In this document: piece after piece, positions 15,117-23,868 of the stretch
Layout: each line of letters starts with the position of its first letter
How positions within the stretch are numbered: position 1 is the first letter of the stretch
Assembly (NCBI GenBank): GCA_022969175.1
Contig: JALJPB010000048.1
Span: 1-33,827, forward strand
Direction: 5' to 3'
Length of the DNA: 33,827 nt
Source of the DNA: Colwellia sp.
GTDB taxonomy: Bacteria; Pseudomonadota; Gammaproteobacteria; Enterobacterales; Alteromonadaceae
Translations under genes and position numbers: made by a program
Notes under the pieces: generated by a model
Database searches by the model: none
Told to the model about the DNA's origin: nothing
Seen by the model: only the letters and a program-made list of their open reading frames with translations

Positions 15117-17150
15117 ATGAATGTTTTATTACGAGTTGTATTACCTGCAGCTCTGATGTTGTCAGCAAACAGTTTGGCAAAAACCGACGTAGAACCGATA
15201 AAAACAAAAATTGTTGGTGGTGAAGTTGCAACACAAGGCGATTGGCCATGGATGTCAGCTTTGGTATATACCTACCCAGGTGTATCGACAACTTTGACGG
15301 TTGATAGTACCTCTTTTGATACTAAAGCATTTACTTTTAGTCCTGAGGGCAATGTTAGTGGCGAGGTGATCGATTGTGGCCTTGGTGGCGAAGTTTGCAG
15401 TGATGCCACCAGTAAAGTGTGTTTGATTGAACGTGGTGAGTTTGATTTTTCTGAAAAAGCGAATAACTGTGAAGCTGGCGGTGGTGTTGGCGTTATTATT
15501 TATAATAATGTTGAAGGGGAGATTAGTGGCACTTTAGGAGATGGTTTTGTTGGCACTATCCCGGTAATTTCTGTTACTCAAGCTGATGGTGAAACGTTAA
15601 AATCTAAAGTAGGTACGGTTGCGAATATTGATGTGGCTAGCGGTAAGTTAGCCCAATCATCAACTTGTGGCTCGTCATTCTTAGGTGATAAATGGGTATT
15701 AACAGCGGCACATTGTGTTGATGGAACTTCGGCGTCACAAATTAAAGTTAATGTTGGTGAATATGATTTAAGTAACGGCGCTGAAAATGCAATTGCTGTT
15801 AAACGTATTTATATGCATTCAGATTATGACGACGTTGATATTGATAATGATGTCGCACTTCTTGAATTAGTAACAAGTGTTCAAGATGTTGAAGCAATTA
15901 CCCTTGTTAACCCAGAAGCAACACAGAAGTTAGTTTTAGATAATAGTCTTGTTACCGTAATGGGCTGGGGAGGGCGTGTTGGTTATGCTCCTAATAAAGG
16001 TCCGACATCAGATTTTCCTGATGTTCTGCATCAAGTTGAGCTAAGCCTGCTAAGTAACCAACAGTGCCAACAAGCACTTAGTGGACACAGCATTACTAAT
16101 GCCATGATTTGTGCGACCTTCGCTGGTGGTGGTAAAGGGTCATGTCAAGGAGACAGTGGTGGACCTTTAGTGGTAAGTACCAATGAAGGCTGGCAACAAA
16201 TAGGTATCGTAAGCTGGGGTGTCGGTTGTGCAGCAGACGGGTTCCCAGATGTTTATACCCGTTCTTCAGCCTTTATTGATTGGATTGATGAAATAAGATC
16301 TGGTGTTGCTATTGAGCAATTACATGACTTTGGTATTTCACCGCAAGCCGTTGAGCAAAGCGCTACGTTAACCGTGGTCAATAATAGTTTACTTGAAGCA
16401 AACTTAACTTTTAGCATCGATGGTGATGATGAATTTACCGTTGATGGCGCAGAATGTGCCCAATTAAATGCTGCTGCTGAGTGTCAATTAACTGTCAATT
16501 ATAGCGCTAGTGAAGTTGGGTCACATATTGCCGTTATTATAATTACCAGTGATAATACCGAAATAGCCGTGAGCGCTTCAAAAGTAGTCGCAAAAGCTAT
16601 TGCACCAGCAGAAGAGTTAGCCACACAACTCGCAACAGATACTGCTGTTATGCAATGGTACGCAGGTGGTGACGCTACTTGGGTGGCTGCAACGGCAGCC
16701 AATGAAATTGAAAGTGGTGTTATCGACCATAATCAAGAAAGCATTGTTATGGTAACCTTTGAAGGTGAAGGTGAATTAACATTCGAGTGGGCGGTGTCAT
16801 CTGAAAAGCCTGATGATCCTGATGAGCCATATGATGCATTGTATGTCTATTTAGATGATGTGTTATTTAATTTCATCTCTGGTGAAGTAGAGTTCGCGGC
16901 AAGTAGCATTAATTTAAAAGAAGGTAAGCATAAAATCACTTGGATTTATAAAAAAGATCCTGGAGTCTCAAAATTTGAAGATAAAGGTTATTTGCGCAAC
17001 ATAGCATTCACCCCTACTGTTGTAACTACCCCTACACCACCCGTGGTAACAGAGCCAACAAACCCAAATGCACGCTCTAGCAGCGGTGGCACTATGGCAT
17101 GGTTATCGCTAATTTTAGTTTTATTAGTGAACATTCGCAGAAAGTTATAA
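15117..17150 (+). CDS. Secreted S1-family serine protease with inserted PA domain and GlyGly-CTERM tail
   Basis: A 677-residue exported protease. The order is: signal peptide (1-21), short propeptide ending at Lys31, mature N terminus IVGG (32-35), a PA (protease-associated) domain of about 120 residues (roughly 58-175) inserted right after WPWMSALV, then the rest of the chymotrypsin fold with catalytic His199 (TAAHC), Asp245 (DNDVALLE) and Ser347 (GDSGGP). Next come a beta-sandwich domain ending CQLTVNYS, a second beta domain (about 520-635), and the tail SSSGGTMAWLSLILVLLVN with RRK. That tail is a GlyGly-CTERM signal, which rhombosortase processes on type II secretion substrates. The residue at the S1-pocket position six before Ser347 is Gly341 rather than Asp, so Arg/Lys specificity is doubtful. 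GAGG precedes the ATG. V. cholerae Ves proteases are the nearest known type. Confidence 0.92.
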   Translation: MNVLLRVVLPAALMLSANSLAKTDVEPIKTKIVGGEVATQGDWPWMSALVYTYPGVSTTLTVDSTSFDTKAFTFSPEGNVSGEVIDCGLGGEVCSDATSKVCLIERGEFDFSEKANNCEAGGGVGVIIYNNVEGEISGTLGDGFVGTIPVISVTQADGETLKSKVGTVANIDVASGKLAQSSTCGSSFLGDKWVLTAAHCVDGTSASQIKVNVGEYDLSNGAENAIAVKRIYMHSDYDDVDIDNDVALLELVTSVQDVEAITLVNPEATQKLVLDNSLVTVMGWGGRVGYAPNKGPTSDFPDVLHQVELSLLSNQQCQQALSGHSITNAMICATFAGGGKGSCQGDSGGPLVVSTNEGWQQIGIVSWGVGCAADGFPDVYTRSSAFIDWIDEIRSGVAIEQLHDFGISPQAVEQSATLTVVNNSLLEANLTFSIDGDDEFTVDGAECAQLNAAAECQLTVNYSASEVGSHIAVIIITSDNTEIAVSASKVVAKAIAPAEELATQLATDTAVMQWYAGGDATWVAATAANEIESGVIDHNQESIVMVTFEGEGELTFEWAVSSEKPDDPDEPYDALYVYLDDVLFNFISGEVEFAASSINLKEGKHKITWIYKKDPGVSKFEDKGYLRNIAFTPTVVTTPTPPVVTEPTNPNARSSSGGTMAWLSLILVLLVNIRRKL

Positions 17151-17187
17151 TGAATAAATAAGAGCTAAAATCAACTTTAGCTAGAAC

Positions 17188-17226
17188 AAAAATGCCGTTC
17201 ATTTTAATTAAGTGAGCGGCATTTTT
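17188..17226. terminator. Bidirectional terminator between the protease and solute-binding genes
   Basis: AAAAATGCCG (17188-17197) pairs with CGGCATTTTT (17217-17226). The stem continues inward through TTCAT/GTGAG with wobbles. A-run and T-run flanks make it usable from both sides, as suits two convergent genes. Confidence 0.85.
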
Positions 17227-17248
17227 TATTAGATTTTATAAATGTTGG

Positions 17249-18001
17249 TTAATGGATATATTTATTGATAATACTTTCTAGTTCACCAGAGCGAATTAAC
17301 TTTCTTATATGTTCATCTAGTATTGTTTTTACATGATTCAGCTCTGGTCTTAAAACTATATTTAGAGGCACTATGCTGATGGGATTATCTGAACGAAATA
17401 GTTTTTTGTTTTTAAATAAGTCTAACTTCATTATTGTTAATGCATGATACTCACTCAAAATCACTAAATCACACCTTTTCTTAAATAACATACTGAGTGT
17501 GGTTGTTTGACTTGATGAATCGATTCTCATTAATTGATTATTTATAAAATAAGGCTCTAAATTCGGGTAGACAAATCCTTTTCTGGTACAGACACTTTTA
17601 CTCGCCTCTAACTTATCTAATGAAAAATCGTTAGAGAATTTTTCTGTCTGATATAAGTAACTACGATGTTGGTGCAATGGGATGGTAGCAATTAGTTTTT
17701 CAGGACTGCTTAACCATGATGGACTTATTAACATCAAGTCAGCTTTTCCTTGATACAGATACTCTTCACTGCGTTTACGGCTATTTGAGATAAATCGAAT
17801 ATCGAATTGTTTTGTTTTCATTAAAGGATTTAACATATCAGGGATGATTCCTAAGAAGGTGTCATCTCCGGTTTGTTGGTATAAATATGGAGCAGAGCCA
17901 GGATAACTGACAATGAATAAAAGCTGTTCGTTAGCCGTGACTGGATAACTGACCAAGGGGGAAAACAACCAAAAATATTTGAATAGCCTCAAAAAAACCA
18001 C
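17249..18001 (-). CDS. Periplasmic solute-binding-like protein (SBP_bac_3 family)
   Basis: A 250-residue exported protein with a hydrophobic signal (cleavage probably after VTA near residue 23). It has the family-3 binding-protein layout: N-terminal lobe with TFLGIIPDMLNPLM and the YLYQGKADLMLISPSWLSSPEKL segment, second lobe with the KSVCTRKGFVYPNLEPYF and KRCDLVILSEYHAL segments, and the end HVKTILDEHIRKLIRSGELESIINKY typical of this family. No ABC permease or ATPase is adjacent, so it is more likely one of the orphan amino-acid-binding-like proteins common in Alteromonadales than a transporter component. The ligand is unknown. The start is GTG at 18001 with a weak ribosome-binding site. 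Confidence 0.78.
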   Translation of the reverse strand: MVFLRLFKYFWLFSPLVSYPVTANEQLLFIVSYPGSAPYLYQQTGDDTFLGIIPDMLNPLMKTKQFDIRFISNSRKRSEEYLYQGKADLMLISPSWLSSPEKLIATIPLHQHRSYLYQTEKFSNDFSLDKLEASKSVCTRKGFVYPNLEPYFINNQLMRIDSSSQTTTLSMLFKKRCDLVILSEYHALTIMKLDLFKNKKLFRSDNPISIVPLNIVLRPELNHVKTILDEHIRKLIRSGELESIINKYIH

Positions 18002-18202
18002 CTGTTTATAGCGATAGTTAAATAATACACACTAAATATTTACCATAGCAAGTACAAAAGTGTTTGATGTGAACATCAACTATATTAAGACGTTAATGAG
18101 TATTTACACAAGATTAATAATTGATTTTAAATGAATTACAATGGAGTTATTACCTTTATATGGCTAATATTCTTATATTATATCTTTCAATTGCTGTTTA
18201 TT

Positions 18203-18868
18203 ATGAATTTTGAAAAATTGAAATTGGCAACTTGGTCTCGTTATGAACACCACAAGTTTTACCAAAATGCTGATCAACCTTGGTTTAACATCTGTTGCAA
18301 CGTTAATGTTTCAATACTATATGCGTATTGTAAAAAGAACAAACAGAGTTTTTTTCATGCTTATATGTATTTAACGCAGTTGGCGATAAATAGCTGTGAG
18401 CCCTTTAAATATCGAATTGTTGATGATGAAGTACGTATTTACCAAGATATTGCCATTAGTATTGCCGTAACTGGTGAGGATGAGATGCTCAGGTTTTGTG
18501 AACTCAGTTACCTTTTACCATTTAGTGAGTTTACTCGACACGCTAAAAGTATGGAGAAGTTGGTTAAGGCCAAACCATTCACGGCTATTAATCCTAGTGT
18601 AAACTCGATACGACAAGATGTTGTTCATATGTCTGTATTGCCTTGGTTCGATTTTACCAGCTTTAGTAATGCTCGAATTACCAATACGCTCAATTCAATT
18701 CCTAAAGTTGTTTTTGGCAAATGCAATGAAAAGGAAGGGGAGTTGTTGATGCCACTATCTGTTGAAGTACACCATGGAATGATGGATGGATTACATGTTA
18801 GCCGATTTGTTGAAAAACTACAGGCCATGTTTGATAGCCCAAATTTATTAGCTGAAACAGATCACTAA
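18203..18868 (+). CDS. Chloramphenicol acetyltransferase-like (CAT family) acyltransferase
   Basis: A 221-residue member of the CAT (catA-type) family. The catalytic motif HHGMMDGLH (HHxxxDG) is intact, preceded by LPWFDFTSF, matching the CAT segment that bears the active-site Ser, and by the beta strand LLMPLSVEVHH. The N terminus LKLATWSRYEHHKFY is also CAT-like. Whether it acetylates chloramphenicol or another small molecule cannot be read. ATG at 18203 fits the family length; the frame opens at 18131 with an extra 24 residues that form a hydrophobic segment, not supported by a ribosome-binding site. Divergent from the solute-binding gene. Confidence 0.85.
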   Translation: MNFEKLKLATWSRYEHHKFYQNADQPWFNICCNVNVSILYAYCKKNKQSFFHAYMYLTQLAINSCEPFKYRIVDDEVRIYQDIAISIAVTGEDEMLRFCELSYLLPFSEFTRHAKSMEKLVKAKPFTAINPSVNSIRQDVVHMSVLPWFDFTSFSNARITNTLNSIPKVVFGKCNEKEGELLMPLSVEVHHGMMDGLHVSRFVEKLQAMFDSPNLLAETDH

Positions 18869-18879
18869 ACGGTTAATAA

Positions 18880-18952
18880 CGACGCTACGGGACTCGAACC
18901 TGTGACACCTTGCATGTCATGCAAGTACTCTAACCAACTGAGCTAAGCGAGC
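18880..18952 (-). pseudogene. tRNA-Val(GAC) gene with a broken 3' end
   Basis: On the minus strand the sequence folds as a tRNA up to the T-arm. It has a D-stem GCTC/GAGT, an anticodon stem CTTGC/GCAAG with the 7-base loop ATGACAT (anticodon GAC, Val), a variable loop GTGTC and a T-loop TTCGAGT. The 3' side is damaged. T-stem ACAGG/CCCGT has one A·C mismatch, and in the acceptor stem GCTCGCT/AGCGTCG the three outermost pairs do not form. No CCA follows. An ordinary copy would end AGCGAGC plus discriminator and CCA. It is therefore most likely a tRNA remnant; a scanner may still call it as a tRNA. Confidence 0.75.
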
Positions 18953-18986
18953 TTTTTAAATTCATTGAGTAACTCAACGAGGCGCT

Positions 18987-19015
18987 ATGGTAGCTATCTG
19001 CTTTGCTAGTTGCAA
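18987..19015 (-). promoter_or_regulatory. Promoter of the tRNA-Val remnant
   Basis: On the minus strand, TTGCAA (19010-19015) and TACCAT (18987-18992) are spaced by exactly 17 bases. They are followed by the GC-rich discriminator AGCGCC typical of stable-RNA promoters. The tRNA 5' end is 35 bases further on. The leader holds a TTGAGT-T-ACTCAA palindrome. Confidence 0.5.
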
Positions 19016-19091
19016 GTAGTTTTCTCACTTGATAGTAAAAACTTGACTGTTCGGCGATTAAAGCATCAATACGAAGGTAATTTAATCATTG

Positions 19092-20465
19092 TTATACCAG
19101 TGGAACTGACTGATGTTCAAATCGCTTTTGTACAACCCTTAATCGCCATGCCAATAAAATAGCGGCGACAGTTAAGCCTGTAATAAATCCTATCCAAAAG
19201 CCAACAGGACCAGTTCTTGGTATTACCCAATCGGTAAGACCTAAAATTAAGCCAACTGTTAACCCAACTACCCAGTATGAAACAAAGGTGATAATTAAAA
19301 TTGATTTTGTGTCTTTATAGCCTCTTAATGCCCCTGCAGCGATCACTTGTACAGTATCCGAAAATTGATATAAGGCAGCTAAAAACATTAAGCTAGCTGC
19401 AAGGTTAATTACCTTAATTTCAGTGGTGTATATACTGGCTATTTGATAGCGAAATAATAGTGTTATAGCTGCAGTAAATACAGCTAAAATCAAACCGAAA
19501 ATAATGGCATGGAAACAATAGTTTTTGGCCTGTTGAAAATCGTTATTACCTATGGCAAAACCTACTTTAATGGTGATAGCCATTGCAATGCTCAAGGGAA
19601 CCATAAAAATTAGGCTGGTAAAGTTAAGCGCAACTTGATGGCTTGCCACAATTTCAGCACCAAAAGGAACTAATAAAATTGCAACTACGGCAAATAAACT
19701 GACCTCAAATAATAAAGAGAGGGCAATGGGAATACCTAAAGATAAAATTTTTCTTATTTTTATAAAATTTGGCCAGTAAAACTTGCTGAATAAGTTGGCT
19801 TTTTTTAGGTAGCCTGAATTGTAACAATATATCGCCATTGAAATAAACATTGCCCAATACACTATTGCTGTTGCTATCCCGCAACCTGCGCCTCCGAGAG
19901 CTGGTACACCAAAGCCACCGTAGATGAAAATGTAATTAGCCGGAATATTTACAATTAAACCTATAATGCTGATCAACATTGTTGGTTTAGTATGCGATAA
20001 ACCTTCTGAATAGTTTCTTAGTACCAAATATAAACAGTAACCCGGAGCTCCCCAAACAATATAAGCTAAATAATCGAACATAAGATTTTTTAAATCAATT
20101 TCTATGTTCATTGAAACAAATAACATGGGTGCTAATAAGTAGTAAAGTATGATCAACGCTATACCCAACACTAAAGCAATCCAACCGGTTTGATATGTTT
20201 CATCAGCGATATCTAGGTATTTTTTGGCTCCTGCTAATTGTGAAACAATCGCAGACAGCGCCATAATTAAACCATAAACTGTTAATATTAATGGTAACCA
20301 AATACTATTGGCTACAGCAACAGCTGCCATATCAGTAGCGCTTACCCGTCCTGCCATCACCGTGTCAGAGAAGCCCATTAGATTTTGAATTAACTGGGCA
20401 ATTAAAATAGGGTAGGCCAGCTTCATTATGCTTTTAGTATGTACTCGAAAATTCTTTAAATTCAT
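19092..20465 (-). CDS. MATE family multidrug/cation efflux transporter
   Basis: A 457-residue inner-membrane protein with 12 predicted membrane segments and two homologous MATE halves. The NorM-type opening IMKLAYPILIAQLIQNLMGFSDTVMAGRVSATDMAAVAVANSIW, including the conserved Asp in the first half, is clear (residues about 14-56). SIAMAITIKVGFAIGN marks the second half. NorM/MATE proteins export cationic drugs or metabolites using Na+ or H+ gradients; the substrate here is unknown. The gene appears monocistronic, with the CPXCG gene 185 bases upstream. Confidence 0.93.
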   Translation of the reverse strand: MNLKNFRVHTKSIMKLAYPILIAQLIQNLMGFSDTVMAGRVSATDMAAVAVANSIWLPLILTVYGLIMALSAIVSQLAGAKKYLDIADETYQTGWIALVLGIALIILYYLLAPMLFVSMNIEIDLKNLMFDYLAYIVWGAPGYCLYLVLRNYSEGLSHTKPTMLISIIGLIVNIPANYIFIYGGFGVPALGGAGCGIATAIVYWAMFISMAIYCYNSGYLKKANLFSKFYWPNFIKIRKILSLGIPIALSLLFEVSLFAVVAILLVPFGAEIVASHQVALNFTSLIFMVPLSIAMAITIKVGFAIGNNDFQQAKNYCFHAIIFGLILAVFTAAITLLFRYQIASIYTTEIKVINLAASLMFLAALYQFSDTVQVIAAGALRGYKDTKSILIITFVSYWVVGLTVGLILGLTDWVIPRTGPVGFWIGFITGLTVAAILLAWRLRVVQKRFEHQSVPLV

Positions 20466-20649
20466 TAGGGTCTTAACAGGTGAACAATTTAAGTAAGTAG
20501 TTTACTTAAATTTAAATGAAAATACGGTTAGTTGATTGGATGATAACTGTTTATTTAACTAGTGCAATATTTACCTGTTTTTAAGTTGTAAAATTACTAC
20601 TGATAAGGGTAATTACCTTCTAGGAGAATTGAGGTCTTAAAAGCTTTAT

Positions 20650-20856
20650 TTAAAAAACTTGTTCATCGTCACTATCAATTGCTAGTTGAATTTTCTGCTG
20701 ATATTCATCTATATGCATATTAAGATGTATCTCTCTGCAGCAGGCTGGGCACTCTTCATAATAATCTTGATCGCCAGCAGATGAGTCTAAAGTTACTCTA
20801 GAGTGATGTCCACAATGTGGACAATGGATTCGCATTACGGTTAAATCTTGGGGCAT
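20650..20856 (-). CDS. CPXCG motif-containing cysteine-rich protein
   Basis: A 68-residue acidic protein with a zinc-ribbon-like pair of CPxC motifs, CPHCG (near residue 12) and CPACC (near 36), matching the Cys_rich_CPXCG family. It has an acidic C terminus (DSDDEQVF). The start is placed at ATG 20856 because AGGAGG lies 4-9 bases upstream on the minus strand. The open frame runs 7 codons further to 20877, but that would place the ribosome-binding site inside the gene. Function unknown; metal binding is inferred from the cysteines. Confidence 0.82.
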   Translation of the reverse strand: MPQDLTVMRIHCPHCGHHSRVTLDSSAGDQDYYEECPACCREIHLNMHIDEYQQKIQLAIDSDDEQVF

Positions 20857-20877
20857 AAAGCCTCCTAGATAAATCAA

Positions 20878-21296
20878 ATAGGTATATTTTGTAACCTTAA
20901 TTATGACCTTTTTTTACTAAAGTGCTAATCAAGAGTAAGGCTATTTTAAATTATACTGATATGTCTTTGTTTTGGTCATAGTTAATGTTGAATTTGTTAT
21001 TCGTACTTTTGACGTTTCAAGTCACTTGCTAATATTTCCCCATAAGTTATTAGCGAGTTATCAAACGTATATTAGGTTTTTATTTTGATTAAACTTAATC
21101 GTTATATTGGGGGGTATTTAACCGTCTCAAGCCAATTATTTTAAATGCTCTATTGGAAGATAAAGTTAGTGTGCATCTGTTTTAGTATAAATTATATTAA
21201 AAATTCATATTTACTTTTTGTTTTTAACACGTAGAGTAGAATGAAATTAATTACAGTTAGTTTGTAATATAAGTTGTTTATTCATGAGGTTAAGCA
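20878..21296. other. Gene-free divergent intergenic region
   Basis: This 419-base AT-rich gap lies between two divergently transcribed genes. It must hold promoters for the CPXCG gene (left) and the GGDEF-EAL gene (right). I see no gene, tRNA, clear hairpin or known operator. GAGGT at 21286-21290 is the ribosome-binding site for the TTG start at 21297. The length is generous for two promoters, so unrecognised regulation is possible. Confidence 0.4.
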
Positions 21297-23786
21297 TTGA
21301 TAGCTTTAGTTGTAATAAAAGATAACGCCATAAGGGATCGAATATTTCAAACTTTGAAAGAAAATAATATATCTGTTATTAAAGTATCAAACAGTATTAA
21401 CGCTGTTAATGTTTTAAGAACAAGCCAAGTTGATCTTGTTATAACTGAAGTGGATATTGGTGATGTAGATGGCTGGCGTTTAGCACGTTTTATACGTACG
21501 GGCATATTAACTTCTCATGAAAACCTACCCATTATTTTAGTTACCGATAATTATTGTGAACGAATTGCTGAAACAACGGCAAGAATGTTCGATATTACTC
21601 GTGTCATTTCTTTTTCTGAAATCTATTTAATTGCCGAGGTAGCTCAACAAGCTGAGGCGGGCATTAATTGTTTAAATGAACTTCCACGTATATTGGTGAT
21701 TGAAGATACACAAGATACTGCAAATCTTGTTAAACGCATGCTTAAAAATAAGTTTATTGTTGATTTAGCCGAAGATGGTTTAATCGGTATTGATAAATTT
21801 AAACAAAATAATTACGACCTAATATTACTTGATATTATGATGCCAGGAATGAGTGGCGATGAAGTTTTAGATGTATTGGTTGAGCTTAAACCCCGACAAA
21901 TCATTATAGCCATGACCGCACATGGGAATATTGATTTAGCTGAATTGATGTTAACTAAAGGCGCCTCAGATTACATACAAAAACCTTTTAAAGCTGAACA
22001 GTTACGTAAAGTTTGTGATATAGCAGCTAAAAGAGAAGATTTTTTAATTTCACAACAACAATTTTCTTCAAATAGTTTAGCACTAGCAAATGAACGGCAA
22101 AAATATGATTCTTTATCTAAAAATCATATTCGTATTCTCGATAGTCTTAACAGTATCGTTATTGAAATATCACCTGTAGGTAGAATAACTTTCTTAAATA
22201 AAGCGTGGCAAAAACACACCAATTCCATGGTTTCTGAAGCTATTGGCAAACAATTTATAGACTTTATTGCTGAAAGTAGTAGTTATACTAAACATTATAT
22301 TAATGAATCTTTTGCTAAGTTATTATCGGGTGAAATAGTTCAAGATAATATAGAACTGAAGTTGAGTGAAAATAATAAGGAAAGTTTTTGGTGTGAATTT
22401 AACTTATCACCACACTTTGATGAACAGCAAAAAATAATCGGTATTTCAGGTACTATTGATGATATCAGTATCCGTAAAAAAGCAGAAAAACGTTTACGCC
22501 ATGTCGCTTTACATGACTCATTAACAGGGATACATAACCGTTATTATTTTGATAGTGAATTACGTAATATAGCCAGCACCGCAAAACGAGCAAATGTCGA
22601 ACATTCCTTACTCTATTTAGACTTAGATCACTTTAAAGTAATTAATGACTCTCAAGGACATAAACAAGGGGATTTAGTGCTAAAAGAAATTGCTCGTTTA
22701 TTACAAGAACGAACAAGGGAAAGTGATGTTCTTGCTCGAATTGGCGGTGATGAATTTGCGATGTTATTAACAAATACTAAAACTGAAGATGCAAAAAAAG
22801 CAGGGATTAAAATATGCGAAATAATAGCAAATTCAAGCTTTAGGTTTGCAGAGCAAGTTTACAAAGTAAGCTGTAGTATTGGTGTTTCAGCTGTTAACGG
22901 TCAAGAACAAAGCAGTGAAATTTATTTACAGCAAGCGGATATTGCTATGTTCGCTGCAAAAGAAAAAGGCCGGAATCGTGTTCATATATTTGATCAAAAA
23001 GATAAAACCACTGATAGTTTAAAACAAAGTTTTGAGTGGGCTCAAAAATTACAACAAGCTTTATTTGAAGACAATATCGTTTTACATTTTCAACCTATTA
23101 TTAATGTGAAAACTGGTGAAACTGAATGTTATGAGGCGTTAGTTCGATTGATAGTGGATGGAGAAATGATTTTTCCTAATAGTTTTATTCCTTCGCTCGA
23201 AAAAGCAGAAGACATGAGTTTACTTGATCGACATGTGATCGGAAAAGCACTGAGTTTAATGCAAAAAAATCCGATATTAAAAAGAGTTGCTATTAACTTA
23301 TCTGCACAAGCATTTACCGATGATCGTTTATTTTCATTTATAGCCGAAAAATTAACACGTTATCAAATTGATCCTAATATGGTTATCTTTGAGTTAACTG
23401 AAAGTGCAAGCCTTGCTAACATCACCGGAACTCAACGCATGGTTAATGGTTTAAATGATATAGGTTGTCATTTTTCGATTGATGACTTTGGTACAGGTTT
23501 TAGTACTTTTTCTTACTTAAAACAAATTCCCGCAGGTAGTGTCAAAATTGATGGCTCATTTGTAAAAGACATGGTTAGAGATCCTATCGACGCAGTGTTA
23601 GTTAAAGCAATAAATGATACTGCACATGCGTTAGGAAAAACCACAGTGGCGGAGTTTGTTGAGGATGCTGAAACTTTAGATAAGTTAGCGGAGTTAGGGG
23701 TAGATTACGCCCAAGGTTATCATATCAGTAAGCCTATGAGTTTAGATGAGTTAATTGAAAAATCTAAACAAACCTCCGCGGCATAA
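21297..23786 (+). CDS. REC-REC-PAS-GGDEF-EAL cyclic-di-GMP signalling protein
   Basis: An 829-residue cytoplasmic hybrid. The first receiver-like domain (1-120) is degenerate: the phosphoacceptor position is Glu51 and the conserved Lys is lost. The second (130-245) is canonical, with Asp179, Thr207 and Lys229. A PAS domain (about 275-395) follows. The GGDEF domain has an intact active site (483-487), metal-binding LDLDHFKVIND and an RESD inhibitory I-site five residues before GGDEF. The EAL domain has EALVR (613-617), INLSAQ, FELTES, DDFGTGFS, KIDGSF and DYAQGYHISKP. Both catalytic domains thus look competent for making and degrading c-di-GMP. The start is TTG with GAGGT 6 bases upstream. No kinase is adjacent; the one at 29605 is a candidate partner of the second receiver. 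It runs in the same direction as the TPP-enzyme/TonB/CS-like genes. Confidence 0.95.
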   Translation: MIALVVIKDNAIRDRIFQTLKENNISVIKVSNSINAVNVLRTSQVDLVITEVDIGDVDGWRLARFIRTGILTSHENLPIILVTDNYCERIAETTARMFDITRVISFSEIYLIAEVAQQAEAGINCLNELPRILVIEDTQDTANLVKRMLKNKFIVDLAEDGLIGIDKFKQNNYDLILLDIMMPGMSGDEVLDVLVELKPRQIIIAMTAHGNIDLAELMLTKGASDYIQKPFKAEQLRKVCDIAAKREDFLISQQQFSSNSLALANERQKYDSLSKNHIRILDSLNSIVIEISPVGRITFLNKAWQKHTNSMVSEAIGKQFIDFIAESSSYTKHYINESFAKLLSGEIVQDNIELKLSENNKESFWCEFNLSPHFDEQQKIIGISGTIDDISIRKKAEKRLRHVALHDSLTGIHNRYYFDSELRNIASTAKRANVEHSLLYLDLDHFKVINDSQGHKQGDLVLKEIARLLQERTRESDVLARIGGDEFAMLLTNTKTEDAKKAGIKICEIIANSSFRFAEQVYKVSCSIGVSAVNGQEQSSEIYLQQADIAMFAAKEKGRNRVHIFDQKDKTTDSLKQSFEWAQKLQQALFEDNIVLHFQPIINVKTGETECYEALVRLIVDGEMIFPNSFIPSLEKAEDMSLLDRHVIGKALSLMQKNPILKRVAINLSAQAFTDDRLFSFIAEKLTRYQIDPNMVIFELTESASLANITGTQRMVNGLNDIGCHFSIDDFGTGFSTFSYLKQIPAGSVKIDGSFVKDMVRDPIDAVLVKAINDTAHALGKTTVAEFVEDAETLDKLAELGVDYAQGYHISKPMSLDELIEKSKQTSAA

Positions 23787-23868
23787 TCAAAAAATAGTTA
23801 ATGAACTTTCTTATAAAATAATAAAAACCAAATGCAAAAGGATTTTGCTCATTACAGAAGGTCAATAG

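Noticed and set aside
18131..18202. Membrane-anchoring N-terminal extension of the CAT-like enzyme
   Set aside because: The 24 residues are hydrophobic but lack a ribosome-binding site and lie outside the family length; ATG 18203 fits better.
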